A stretch of 61,642 nt of DNA. Origin: Lachnospiraceae bacterium (GTDB lineage Bacteria > Bacillota > Clostridia > Lachnospirales > Lachnospiraceae). How positions within the stretch are numbered: the stretch's first letter is position 1; each line of letters starts with the position of its first letter. The position numbers and the translations under genes were made by a program. Shown piece after piece: positions 24,803 through 33,399 of the stretch. Below the pieces are notes generated by a model. That model searched no databases and had not been told where the DNA came from. It worked only from the letters and a program-made list of their open reading frames with translations. The stretch lies in the NCBI GenBank assembly GCA_017437965.1, contig JAFRWN010000056.1, forward strand, positions 1 through 61,642, given 5' to 3'.

Positions 24803-27499
24803 CTAATCCTTTATCAGGCTCTTAAGTGTTTTAAACAGGGTCTCCGGCTGAACGGGCTTTGAAAGATGGGCATTAAGCCCTGCCTGCAGGCTTCGCTGAA
24901 CGTCCTCGTCAAAAGCATTCGCCGTAAGGGCAATTATGGGAACGCTCTTGGCATCGTCTCTTTTAAGGCTTCTTATCCTTCTTGTTGCCTCGAGACCGTC
25001 CATCTCAGGCATACGCATGTCCATAAGAATGGCGTCGTAGTACTTTTCGGTGCTGTTTTCGAACTTTTCAAGAGCTACTTTTCCGTTTTCGGCAAGATCG
25101 ACCTCGATATTCTGCATCTTAAGAACCATCTGCATTATTTCTGCATTGACCGGCACATCCTCGGCAAGAAGAACTCGCCTTCCGGCAAGCACTGCCTCCT
25201 TGTTCATTCCGTCTGCACTGTTTTTTCGTACATATGCCGAGCGGAATTCCTCAATAACCGCAGCCGCAAACAAAGGCTTTGAAATAAAGCTGTCGATGCC
25301 GGCTTTAACCGCCTCGTCATATATATCGTCCCATCGGTAAGCGGTCAGTATTATGATTGCCGATTCATTTCCCGCGATGGAACGTATCTGTCTTGCGCAC
25401 TCCACTCCGTCCATCTCCGGCATCTGCCAGTCTATAAGTATAAGATTGTAGGGCATGCGTCTTGCATGTCTTATCTTTATCATCTCAAGTGCTTTTTCAC
25501 CCGATGAGGCGACCTCGGAGGATATTCCCGCACTCTGAAGCACAAGACGGGCGTGCTCAAGCGCAACAGGATCGTCGTCCACGATAAGAACCGTCATTTC
25601 CTCGGGCTTTATCTCGTTTTCGTCCTCCCCGCTCTCCGTTCTTTCGGAATCGGTAAGCGTCAGGCTTATGATAAAGGTAGTGCCCTCGCCCTTTTTGCTT
25701 TTTACCTCAATGTTGCCGTTCATCATCTCGACTATGCTCTTGGTGATTGCAAGTCCGAGTCCGGAGCTTCCGTACTTGTTTGAGGCGCCTGTTTCCTCCT
25801 GGACAAAAGTATCGTATATATGGGGAAGGAAATCCTCGCTCATTCCTATTCCGGTATCCGAAACAGTGAAATCAAGCGTCGTCTTTCCTTCAAATTCGGC
25901 CTTTTTCTCAACCAGCAGGGAAACCTTGCCTCCCGAAGGCGTGAATTTTACCGCATTTCCTATGATATTGATAAGGACCTGCCTGATCTTCATGTCATCG
26001 CCGATATAGTAATCATCGACCGGCCCGATTATCCTGCAGTCATATTCGAGTCCCTTGTCATGGCACTGTCCGCCGAATATCGTGCTGATGGCTTCTATAA
26101 GCTTTCTGAAGGAAAACTCTTCATTCTTAAGGACCATGCGGCCAGACTCGATCCTTGACATATCAAGGATGTCGTTGATCAGATTCAGCAGATGATCTGC
26201 GGAATCTCCGATCTTTTCAAGGTACCCTCTGGTTTTTTCGGGGGTTTCGGGATCGCTTAAGGCAATATTATCAAGGCCTATTATGGCATTCATCGGAGTA
26301 CGGATCTCATGGCTCATGTTTGAAAGAAAGACCGTTTTTGCCTTATTGGCATGCTCAGCCGCAGCAAGGGCATCACTTAGGGCATTCTGGAGGGTCTGCC
26401 TTTGCTCGAGTTCAGCCTGCTTTACGCGGTTTTCCGCCTCCACGGTTTCCTTTTCGATCATAAGCCTTGTGTTTCTTCTGTTCTGCAGGATCACATAGAT
26501 AAAGACTGCCACGAGCACGATCACCGTAAGCAGCGACTGTACTATGCTCCGAAGAATTATACCGTCCGATATCGAGTCGATCTTATCTATAATTACCTTT
26601 TCCTTTATAAGATAAGTCAACAGCCAGTCGGTACCCTCGACCGGAACATAGCTTAGTGTCTCGTTTGTTCCGTTATAGGAAAAAAGCACCTCACCCCTTG
26701 TTCCGTTTTTGAAATCATCAACAACCGTTTCATAGCTGTAGCCTTTTTCAAGGTCTGCGTTTTTAAGGGCTTCAAGAAGATTGTCCTCGACCGCAAGTCC
26801 TCCGAGGACAGTGTTGCTTAAAGCCACGCCGTCGCTTGTATATATGTTGCAGAAGGTCGCTCCTTCCTCCTGCGACTGCATCGAAACTCCCGCAAGCATC
26901 TCCTTCATATCGATTTCCATGAAGCAGACGATCAGAGTTTCTCCCTCAAAAGGAATATTGTCGACCGGCAGGGCAATGATGACCTTTTTGTCGGCGCTAT
27001 CAAGATTTTTGATCGATATCTCGGCTTTGGTTATGCTGCTGTAATCAAAATGGTATTCGTTGATGCCCGACTGGGTACCCGTGGAGGTATAGATCAGACC
27101 TTTTGTATCCACAAAGGCAAATTTTTCTATCGTAAAAAGCCTTTTCATTTTGGCCTGGTAGGCCTGAAGATGAGTCATATCGCTTAAATCCTCGGCAGAC
27201 ATAAGCTCAAGTGCGGTCTGCATGTCCTTTATCCTGTCCTGAAGATTATTGGCTACGACCTTCTCCCTTCTTCCCGCGAGCTCATCAAGATACAGAAGGC
27301 TTACGGAGCGCACTGCTTTTTCCGTGCCTTTTCTTGCGCTGTGACCCATCCAGAACGTACCGAGAATAAGTATCACCATTACTATTACGATTCCGGTGAT
27401 CGCTATAAGGGCCGTATTCTTTTTTATGCCTGTTTTCATCCTTTTGTCCGCCTTTTCATTAGGAGAGAACCGCGCCTTCCGTTTCGCAGCCGGCCGCAC
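24803..27499 (-). CDS. Hybrid sensor histidine kinase with two receiver domains
   Basis: The product of up to 898 aa (start GTG at 27499, or the later ATG of MKTGIKKN at residue 22) has a membrane helix, a Cache-like extracellular sensor of about 250 residues and a second helix near 310-335. HisKA (SNMSHEIRTPMN, phospho-acceptor His) and HATPase_c (N box IIGNAVKF, G1 DTGIGM, G2 SSGLGLAI) follow. Two receivers follow: LIVDDDP with LIDWQMPEMDG, and LLAEDVPVN with LMDMRMPEMDG. There is no HPt or DNA-binding output, so phosphate must pass to separate proteins. It begins 16 nt after the 900-aa kinase-like gene and is probably in its operon, which ties a membrane signal to the giant-protein genes. 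Confidence 0.9.
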   Translation of the reverse strand: MRPAAKRKARFSPNEKADKRMKTGIKKNTALIAITGIVIVMVILILGTFWMGHSARKGTEKAVRSVSLLYLDELAGRREKVVANNLQDRIKDMQTALELMSAEDLSDMTHLQAYQAKMKRLFTIEKFAFVDTKGLIYTSTGTQSGINEYHFDYSSITKAEISIKNLDSADKKVIIALPVDNIPFEGETLIVCFMEIDMKEMLAGVSMQSQEEGATFCNIYTSDGVALSNTVLGGLAVEDNLLEALKNADLEKGYSYETVVDDFKNGTRGEVLFSYNGTNETLSYVPVEGTDWLLTYLIKEKVIIDKIDSISDGIILRSIVQSLLTVIVLVAVFIYVILQNRRNTRLMIEKETVEAENRVKQAELEQRQTLQNALSDALAAAEHANKAKTVFLSNMSHEIRTPMNAIIGLDNIALSDPETPEKTRGYLEKIGDSADHLLNLINDILDMSRIESGRMVLKNEEFSFRKLIEAISTIFGGQCHDKGLEYDCRIIGPVDDYYIGDDMKIRQVLINIIGNAVKFTPSGGKVSLLVEKKAEFEGKTTLDFTVSDTGIGMSEDFLPHIYDTFVQEETGASNKYGSSGLGLAITKSIVEMMNGNIEVKSKKGEGTTFIISLTLTDSERTESGEDENEIKPEEMTVLIVDDDPVALEHARLVLQSAGISSEVASSGEKALEMIKIRHARRMPYNLILIDWQMPEMDGVECARQIRSIAGNESAIIILTAYRWDDIYDEAVKAGIDSFISKPLFAAAVIEEFRSAYVRKNSADGMNKEAVLAGRRVLLAEDVPVNAEIMQMVLKMQNIEVDLAENGKVALEKFENSTEKYYDAILMDMRMPEMDGLEATRRIRSLKRDDAKSVPIIALTANAFDEDVQRSLQAGLNAHLSKPVQPETLFKTLKSLIKD

Positions 27500-27515
27500 A
27501 TACAGTCCGTTCCCG

Positions 27516-30218
27516 CTATTTGACCATATTCTTATTTTTCATATTCATCGCAGCCTGCCGGAACTCTTTTGCAAACATTTCATTCCATGGAGTCTTTGCG
27601 GTATATTTTGCCATCAGCTTTCCTACGGACCCCTTTTCAATCGGAACCGCATCCTTCTTTTTAAGGCTTTCCACGACGCCGTCGATCACGCCGCTCTTAT
27701 AAAGCGTGTTGGCATACTTTTCAATATCATTGTTTCTTATGCTGTTTCCGAATTGCTTTGTCTCGTCGAATATCGCCGATTTTGTATTACCCATCGACTG
27801 CAGGGCAATACAGGCGGCAACGCCCTTTTTAAATTTGGCAAGAAGCTCCGGACTTTTCTCGATCTCGGACATTTTCTTACCTTCGGCCCCGAGAAAGCCT
27901 TCTCCCATTTCCGCCGCCGCAAACAGTTTATTGTGTTCTGCGCGTTCCTTCCTGGTTGAAAAATTCCAGTCTTTCCGGTTCTCATAAGCTTCTCTGAAGC
28001 TGCTTACGGCTTTGTTGACCGCGATCGGATCGGATGTCCCGTCAAGAGCCTGTATTCTCTTCGCTTCTGCCCTTATGACCTCCTGGGAAACGCCTGTCGG
28101 CTTCCTCATTTTCCCGACCGAAAAATCATAGATGACCTGTGTGGCCTTCTCAAGCTTCTCAAGCTCCTTTAACTGCCTGTCCACCTCTTTGTCAAGATCC
28201 CTTACGATATTATAGCGGCTCCATGCCCTTGATCCGACCTTGTCCTTTTTGGTATCCTTTACCTTGCCGTCAAGATAAGTTTTGTTTGCCCTCTTAAGAG
28301 CCAGCAGCTGCTCCTTCAGTTTTTTGCCGTCTTCATTCAACTCCACGCCGCTTACTTTGCCTCTGTCTATCTTGTTGTGCATAAGATTTCCTCTGCCGTT
28401 CATCTGGAGCTCCTGGAGTTTGTTAAGCTCGTTTCTTATCGCGTCAAACTGGGGAGAGCCTTTTGTATACCAGTGAACCACCCCGTCAACTCTTCGCTGA
28501 TAGTCCTCGGTTCTGGCCGCCGCCCCTACGGTAAGGTCCATTCTGCATTCGGCAGCTGCCTTCCTGCTTGAACCGACAAGAATACCAGCTTTTTTTTCCG
28601 GGATCCTGTTTCCGATATTTTCGAATTGATTGTAGTGGATTTCGTCCGCGCTGTAAGCCAGGTTGCCAGTTATCTCGTATTTTGAAAGATTTTTTTCGTC
28701 AACGATTCTGGGCACGTCCTCGAGTATTTCTCCTTCGGGCACGTTTCTGTAGGCCTTCCTTGATTTCGCAACGGTATCCTTCATCGTTTTAAGTCTTTCG
28801 GCAGCATTTTCGACCTCTTTTTCGGTAAGATCAAAGCCGTAAAGCATGAGCTTAAAATCCGCCATATTTAAAGAATCTATAAGATCTGCCGTCTTTTTGT
28901 TTATCATCCTCATTCCCGAAGGATCTACCGTACCGTTCCAGTTATCAAACATTTCATTCTTGTTCGTAAAGCTTGTATCGTTGTCAAAGGCCTGCAGCGT
29001 AAGCTTTCCGTTTTTATCAAAACCATACATCAGGTTTCCGTAATGCCTGTCGGTATTGCCGCAGATGAAATCAAGCACCTGTATATCGGCGATCTGTGAC
29101 ATAAGCTTTGTGTTGTCTTTGACCGAATCCTCCGTATAAAGATTGTAAAAATCGCAGTCATAGCTCAGGTTATGCACGTCGTCTCCGATTGCCTCGTCCA
29201 TCGCAGTGCCTTTTATCGTTCCCTTTACCTTGTTTTTATCCTTAACGACGACGTTCAGATTTTCCGAATGACAGATCACGTCCGGACAGCCCAAAAGATC
29301 GGCAACGGTACTCATTGCCGAATTGCGTTTATCCTGCTTTGCTCCGGTCCTTGTGGCATTGTCGTTTCTGATCCTTTCGGCGAACTTCGCTTTTGCCAGC
29401 TTGTCTATGGCATCGACAAAAACAAGGACCTTTCCCGGCTTATCAAGCATATTGAACAGTTTTTCCGTTTTCTGCTCGAGCTTGGCATCCTGGTCGAAAG
29501 CCTTCCTGAACTCATTCTTGATCTTGTCGGTTGTGTTCATTCCGATGGTATCCTTGATATTCCTGAGGTTATCGATCGTCTTGGAGCTGCAGCCTTTAAC
29601 AAAGTCTGCAATAGCATCCCTGCAATCCTGATTCATAAGGAATGCCGCATTTGAGCCGAAGTCCTTTATCTCGCTGTCCAAAGTGCCGTTAATGCTGTCT
29701 TCAAAGCTTTTGGTAGGCTTTGATTCGGTGAAGTAGACCTTCTTTTTCCCGAGCGGAAGCACGAGCCTCACATTGATGCCGCCGGCGCTTTTTTTGATCT
29801 CGGATATATCGATCTCCTTCTTCGTGGCACGGGAATTCTCAAAAATATCCTCAAGCTGTACCGGCTTATCGTCCGAAAATTTTTCTCTTGCTCCCAGGAT
29901 CGCCTTATAGTCCTTTGCAAGGGTACGTCTGAGCTTTCTTCTTTTTTCAAGCTCTTCCTCTGTCTTTTTTTTGTTTTTCGGGTCAGTTTGATTCGCCGAA
30001 AGCTTATTTTCATCATCCTTGATGCTTTTGCTTACGGAACCGACGGAATGCTTGTATAACCTTAAAAGCTCCGAAAGATCATCATACGAAAGGCTTTTCT
30101 TTTTCTTTTTTTCATTGATCAAAGTAACAAGATTTTCGATATCCGCGCTCCGTTCAAGCTTATTGAGATTCTTTATCTTGTCTACTTCCTTGTTTAATTT
30201 GCTGACAGTCTTAGGCAT
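27516..30218 (-). CDS. Large cytosolic protein with PI3/4-kinase/HipA-like catalytic centre (900 aa)
   Basis: The ATG at 30218 has AAGGAGGT upstream. Residues 1-140 are Lys-rich helices. A kinase-like core follows: strands around 147-167 (VRLVLPLGKKKVYF, candidate Lys167), STVADLLGCPDVICHSE at 303-319 and GTAMDEAIGDD at 337-347. The catalytic loop FICGNTDRHYGNLMYGF spans 384-400 (Asp390, His392, Asn395), with the metal-binding FDNDTSF at 411-417 (Asp412, Asp414). This layout matches atypical kinases of the PI3/4-kinase and HipA type. A helical tail (about 550-900) carries a motif near 668 resembling one in the giants. HipB-like partners are absent, so a HipA toxin role is unlikely. Substrate unknown; the kinase call is motif-based. 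It is promoter copy b driven and followed by the hybrid histidine kinase. Confidence 0.75.
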   Translation of the reverse strand: MPKTVSKLNKEVDKIKNLNKLERSADIENLVTLINEKKKKKSLSYDDLSELLRLYKHSVGSVSKSIKDDENKLSANQTDPKNKKKTEEELEKRRKLRRTLAKDYKAILGAREKFSDDKPVQLEDIFENSRATKKEIDISEIKKSAGGINVRLVLPLGKKKVYFTESKPTKSFEDSINGTLDSEIKDFGSNAAFLMNQDCRDAIADFVKGCSSKTIDNLRNIKDTIGMNTTDKIKNEFRKAFDQDAKLEQKTEKLFNMLDKPGKVLVFVDAIDKLAKAKFAERIRNDNATRTGAKQDKRNSAMSTVADLLGCPDVICHSENLNVVVKDKNKVKGTIKGTAMDEAIGDDVHNLSYDCDFYNLYTEDSVKDNTKLMSQIADIQVLDFICGNTDRHYGNLMYGFDKNGKLTLQAFDNDTSFTNKNEMFDNWNGTVDPSGMRMINKKTADLIDSLNMADFKLMLYGFDLTEKEVENAAERLKTMKDTVAKSRKAYRNVPEGEILEDVPRIVDEKNLSKYEITGNLAYSADEIHYNQFENIGNRIPEKKAGILVGSSRKAAAECRMDLTVGAAARTEDYQRRVDGVVHWYTKGSPQFDAIRNELNKLQELQMNGRGNLMHNKIDRGKVSGVELNEDGKKLKEQLLALKRANKTYLDGKVKDTKKDKVGSRAWSRYNIVRDLDKEVDRQLKELEKLEKATQVIYDFSVGKMRKPTGVSQEVIRAEAKRIQALDGTSDPIAVNKAVSSFREAYENRKDWNFSTRKERAEHNKLFAAAEMGEGFLGAEGKKMSEIEKSPELLAKFKKGVAACIALQSMGNTKSAIFDETKQFGNSIRNNDIEKYANTLYKSGVIDGVVESLKKKDAVPIEKGSVGKLMAKYTAKTPWNEMFAKEFRQAAMNMKNKNMVK

Positions 30219-30258
30219 GGTCTACCTCCTTAAAAGTATAAAATCACATTCATTCGTG

Positions 30259-30291
30259 ATTATACCATATCTTTTGCACCAAAAGTGCACC
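30259..30291 (-). promoter_or_regulatory. GGTGCA direct-repeat promoter, copy b (900-aa gene)
   Basis: Minus strand: GGTGCA (30286-30291), CTTTT, GGTGCA (30275-30280), a 10-bp spacer ending TGG, then TATAAT (30259-30264). The repeat period is 11 bp. The ATG is 40 nt downstream. The repeats lie between the guaA stop (30320) and the -10, with no terminator between. Confidence 0.82.
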
Positions 30292-30319
30292 ATTACAAGG
30301 GTTTGCGGAGGATTAACTT

Positions 30320-31300
30320 CTATTCGTATTCGACCGTCGCAGGGGGCTTCGGCGTATAGTCAAAGAGTACGCGGTTGATACCGGGAACTTCGGAAATTAT
30401 ACGATTTACAAGGTGGTCGATGAGTTCATCTGAAAGATGCTCCACGGTAACTTCCATAACGTCGGTCGTGTTGATCGCGCGGATGATGCAAGGCCAGTCA
30501 AAGGTCCTCTTTCCGTTCTTTACGCCGGTGGATTTGAAATCGGGAACAACCGTAAAGTACTGCCATACCTTGCCTTCAAGACCGTTCTTTGCGAACTCTT
30601 CGCGGAGAATGGCATCGGATTCACGTACTGCCTCAAGTCTGTCTCTTGTGATAGCACCGGGACAGCGTACTCCGAGTCCGGGGCCGGGGAAGGGCTGACG
30701 GTAAACCATGTTATCGGGAAGGCCGAGCTCTTTTCCTACGACACGAACTTCATCCTTGAACAGCATACGTACAGGCTCTACAAGTTCAAAGTCCATATCA
30801 TCGGGAAGTCCGCCTGCATTGTGATGTGCCTTGATTCCGGCTTCACTTTCAAGTATGTCGGGCCAGATGGTTCCCTGTGCAAGGAATTCTATTCCGTCAA
30901 GCTTTCTTGCTTCCTCGGCAAATACTTCGATGAATTCTCCGCCGATGATCTTTCTCTTCTGCTCGGGATCGGTCACGCCAGCAAGCTTGTCAAGGAAACG
31001 GTCTACAGCGTCAACATAGATAAGGTTGGCATCCATCTCATCGCGGAATACCTTTATTACCTGCTCGGGCTCACCTTTACGGAGCAGTCCGTGGTTTACA
31101 TGTACACATACAAGCTGCTTGCCTATTGCCTTGATTAAAAGTGCGGCAACAACCGATGAGTCAACTCCGCCGGAAAGAGCAAGAAGAACTTTCTTGTCTC
31201 CTACCTGTGCCTTGATCTTTTCAATCTGGTCTGCGATATAGGCTTTTGCAAGCTCGGGAGTATTGATTCTCTCCATATTATCGGGACGATTTTCTAACAT
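30320..31300 (-). CDS. guaA: GMP synthase ATP-pyrophosphatase subunit (no glutaminase domain)
   Basis: The 326-aa protein has the PP-loop LLALSGGVDSSVVAALL, the strand QLVCVHVNHGLLRKGE and the C-terminal signature YRQPFPGPGLGVR with RIINEVPG-like dimer segments. It corresponds to the synthetase and dimerisation domains of GuaA, which adenylate XMP and aminate it to GMP in the cytosol. The N-terminal class I glutamine amidotransferase domain of ordinary bacterial GuaA (about 200 residues) is absent. A separate glutaminase partner or direct use of ammonia would be needed; none is encoded nearby. The ATG at 31300 has GGAGGG 5 nt upstream, so the short start is real. The symbol refers to the enzyme, not to a full-length form. 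Confidence 0.9.
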   Translation of the reverse strand: MLENRPDNMERINTPELAKAYIADQIEKIKAQVGDKKVLLALSGGVDSSVVAALLIKAIGKQLVCVHVNHGLLRKGEPEQVIKVFRDEMDANLIYVDAVDRFLDKLAGVTDPEQKRKIIGGEFIEVFAEEARKLDGIEFLAQGTIWPDILESEAGIKAHHNAGGLPDDMDFELVEPVRMLFKDEVRVVGKELGLPDNMVYRQPFPGPGLGVRCPGAITRDRLEAVRESDAILREEFAKNGLEGKVWQYFTVVPDFKSTGVKNGKRTFDWPCIIRAINTTDVMEVTVEHLSDELIDHLVNRIISEVPGINRVLFDYTPKPPATVEYE

Positions 31301-31415
31301 AAATACCCTCCATTTGCCTTTAAATTTTTATGGAATCTTGTTTCCATATTGATTTATATCATACCATATCCGGCCGATAAAATAAATATCTTTTTATCCT
31401 TGGGCCTGTATTTTT

Positions 31416-32198
31416 TCATTCTACCCAATAGCACCACATTGCCCTTACCTGAGGCAGAATCTGTGATATTTCCCAGCTTTTTTCGCTTCTTATCTTACTG
31501 TTCGGGTCGTTTACCTTGACCGTTCCATCGGAATTTAAAGCAGCAAGCACGATAAAATGGCCAGTGGATGTGAAATCACCCTTCTTTACCGAGCAGATTA
31601 TCGGCTTTCCTTCTTCAAGACGTTTTTTTACAGTACCCTCTACCGCAGGCACTTCCTTGAATTTAAGTCCCAGCTTTTCGGCGCCCTCCTGCATCAGAGC
31701 CCAGGTAGTACCGGTTCCCGGAAGGTAATACTTGTTCTTCCTTGAAAAGCGTGCTACTTCCAAAGGATTCCACTCAGTTTCGCCTGTCAGCCCGCAGACA
31801 ACCATCGAGAGACAAGTGGGTCCGCAGCCTGAAACCGCAATCATGCTTCCGCCGTAATTACGGTATCCCCATCTCTTGTCCCACTGCAGAAAGTGAGGGA
31901 TTTCACCCTTCGTCACCTCATCAGTAAGGTCGATTTCAGGCTTTTTGAAGGCATTAAAAAAATATCCTTTTGCAAATTCCTTCGTTTCGGAATTAGCCTT
32001 TACCATTTTGTTGAGGTCTCTTAAATCCTTTCCTACAAAGTAATACAAAACCGATATGATAATTGCGACGATTCCGAGCGCCAGAAGGATTTTCAGGATT
32101 TTCTTCTTCCTGCATTTTGTGGCCGGCTGTTTATTGATATCCTGATTTTCACCTTGCCTGATCTCCTGATTTTCATTTTGCTTTTCGTTCTGTTCCAT
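31416..32198 (-). CDS. Membrane-anchored C39-like (papain-fold) peptidase
   Basis: The 260-aa protein has a charged, Gln-rich N-terminus, one membrane helix at about 34-56 and an extracellular peptidase_C39_2 domain. The domain opens with FLQWDKRWGYRNYGG; SGCGPTCLSMVVCGL carries the catalytic Cys, GHFIVLAAL the His and VKVNDPNS the Asp. Single-domain C39-like proteins of this layout are common in Clostridia and act outside the membrane on unknown peptide bonds. A TATAAT lies inside the loop of the ddh terminator hairpin just upstream. The same fold, more divergent, appears at the N-terminus of the 3830-aa protein. Confidence 0.85.
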   Translation of the reverse strand: MEQNEKQNENQEIRQGENQDINKQPATKCRKKKILKILLALGIVAIIISVLYYFVGKDLRDLNKMVKANSETKEFAKGYFFNAFKKPEIDLTDEVTKGEIPHFLQWDKRWGYRNYGGSMIAVSGCGPTCLSMVVCGLTGETEWNPLEVARFSRKNKYYLPGTGTTWALMQEGAEKLGLKFKEVPAVEGTVKKRLEEGKPIICSVKKGDFTSTGHFIVLAALNSDGTVKVNDPNSKIRSEKSWEISQILPQVRAMWCYWVE

Positions 32199-32228
32199 TA
32201 CATATTTCCTTTTCCGGGCATAAATTAA

Positions 32229-32270
32229 AGGCAGCCCACTTTGCAGATTATATCACAAAACGGACTGCCT
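32229..32270 (-). terminator. Probable terminator of ddh, with a -10 box in its loop
   Basis: AGGCAG/CTGCCT arms (extended by CC/GG across one mismatch) flank a 24-nt loop, and a T-rich tract follows on the minus strand. The loop contains TATAAT on the minus strand, which may be the promoter of the downstream C39-like gene, so termination and initiation would overlap. Confidence 0.5.
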
Positions 32271-32298
32271 GTCTTTTAAAAACTATTTAATTCTCGGT

Positions 32299-33270
32299 TT
32301 ACAGGAAATGTGCCCTGATTTCATCACCTGAAAGCGGGGAAAGATAGGCGGGAGCAATGTCGAACATTGTCCTTGCACCAGTCTGTCCTTCTTTATTGAG
32401 TCTGTAGGCTGCCCTTGCAAGCGCTGCAAGAACCGAACCTGTAAACTCGGGATTGGAATCAAGCTTAAGGCTGTACTCGATGACATGCTTCTTATCGCCT
32501 GTCCGGCCTGAATATATTACAGAACCGCCATGAGGAAGTCCCTTATGGTTTTTGTCAAGTTCCTCCTGTGAAATGAAGGTAACGGTTGTGTCATAATCAG
32601 CAAAGTAATTGGGCATGGTCTTGATTTCCTGCTCGATTTTTGCCTTGTCGGCACCTTCTGCTGCTACAACGAAGCACTCTCTTGTGTGCTTCTGTCTTGT
32701 GGTAAGCTCGGGATTCTCGCCCTTTCTTACGCTTTCAAGTGCTGCAGGTACAGGCACGGTGTACTGTCTTGCATCAAGCACGCCCTCAATTCTTCTGATG
32801 GCATCAGAATGGCCCTGGCTTACGCCGCGTCCCCAGAAAGTATAGTCCTTTCCGTCGGGAAGTATGCTGTGTGAATACAGACGGTTAACCGAGAACATAC
32901 CGGGATCCCAGCCACCTGAGATCACGCCGATCTTGCCTGCTGCCTTTGCAGCCGCATCAACGTTTGCAAAATGCTCGGGAATCCTTGCATGAGTATCAAA
33001 GCTGTCGATTACATTGTATTTTGCCGCATACTTAGGAGTCATCTCAGGAAGGTCTGTAGCAGAACCTCCGCAGATAACCAGAACATCTATCTCATCCTGC
33101 ATTTTCTCAAGCTCGGATGCGTTAAGCACCTTTGCGGACGGAGTATTGATCTTTACTCCTTCGGGATCACGTCTTGTAAATACTGCAACCAGCTCCTGAT
33201 CGGGATTTGCATTTACTGCCTTCTCTACGCCACGACCAAGGTTGCCATAGCCTAAAATTCCTATTTTCAT
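32299..33270 (-). CDS. ddh: Meso-diaminopimelate D-dehydrogenase
   Basis: The 323-aa protein matches Ddh along its length: GILGYGNLGRGVE (NADPH-binding), VLVICGGSATDLPEM, VIDSFDTHARIPEHF, SGGWDPGMFSVNRLY and WGRGVSQGHSDAIRR. It makes meso-DAP from tetrahydrodipicolinate, NADPH and ammonia in one step for lysine and peptidoglycan synthesis in the cytosol. This supports a meso-DAP-type cell wall. It has its own promoter (TTGCAC, 17 bp, TAATAT) and appears monocistronic. Length is typical. Confidence 0.95.
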   Translation of the reverse strand: MKIGILGYGNLGRGVEKAVNANPDQELVAVFTRRDPEGVKINTPSAKVLNASELEKMQDEIDVLVICGGSATDLPEMTPKYAAKYNVIDSFDTHARIPEHFANVDAAAKAAGKIGVISGGWDPGMFSVNRLYSHSILPDGKDYTFWGRGVSQGHSDAIRRIEGVLDARQYTVPVPAALESVRKGENPELTTRQKHTRECFVVAAEGADKAKIEQEIKTMPNYFADYDTTVTFISQEELDKNHKGLPHGGSVIYSGRTGDKKHVIEYSLKLDSNPEFTGSVLAALARAAYRLNKEGQTGARTMFDIAPAYLSPLSGDEIRAHFL

Positions 33271-33320
33271 ATTTTCCTTTCCGATGTCAAGTCGGCATCC
33301 TAAAAATTAAACTATGCTAA

Positions 33321-33349
33321 ATATTACCATATTGATAGGTTTTGTGCAA
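33321..33349 (-). promoter_or_regulatory. Promoter of ddh
   Basis: On the minus strand TTGCAC (33344-33349), a 17-bp spacer ending TGG, and TAATAT (33321-33326). The start codon lies 50 nt further on, behind AAAGGA. Confidence 0.6.
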
Positions 33350-33399
33350 AGCTTTTCTTGTCCGGAATTGTTCTTTCTTTGTATTTTTGTATACAATTC

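Noticed and set aside
27516..30218. HipA-type toxin-antitoxin system
   Set aside because: The protein is twice the usual HipA length, lacks the HipA N-terminal domain and has no HipB-like DNA-binding gene beside it.
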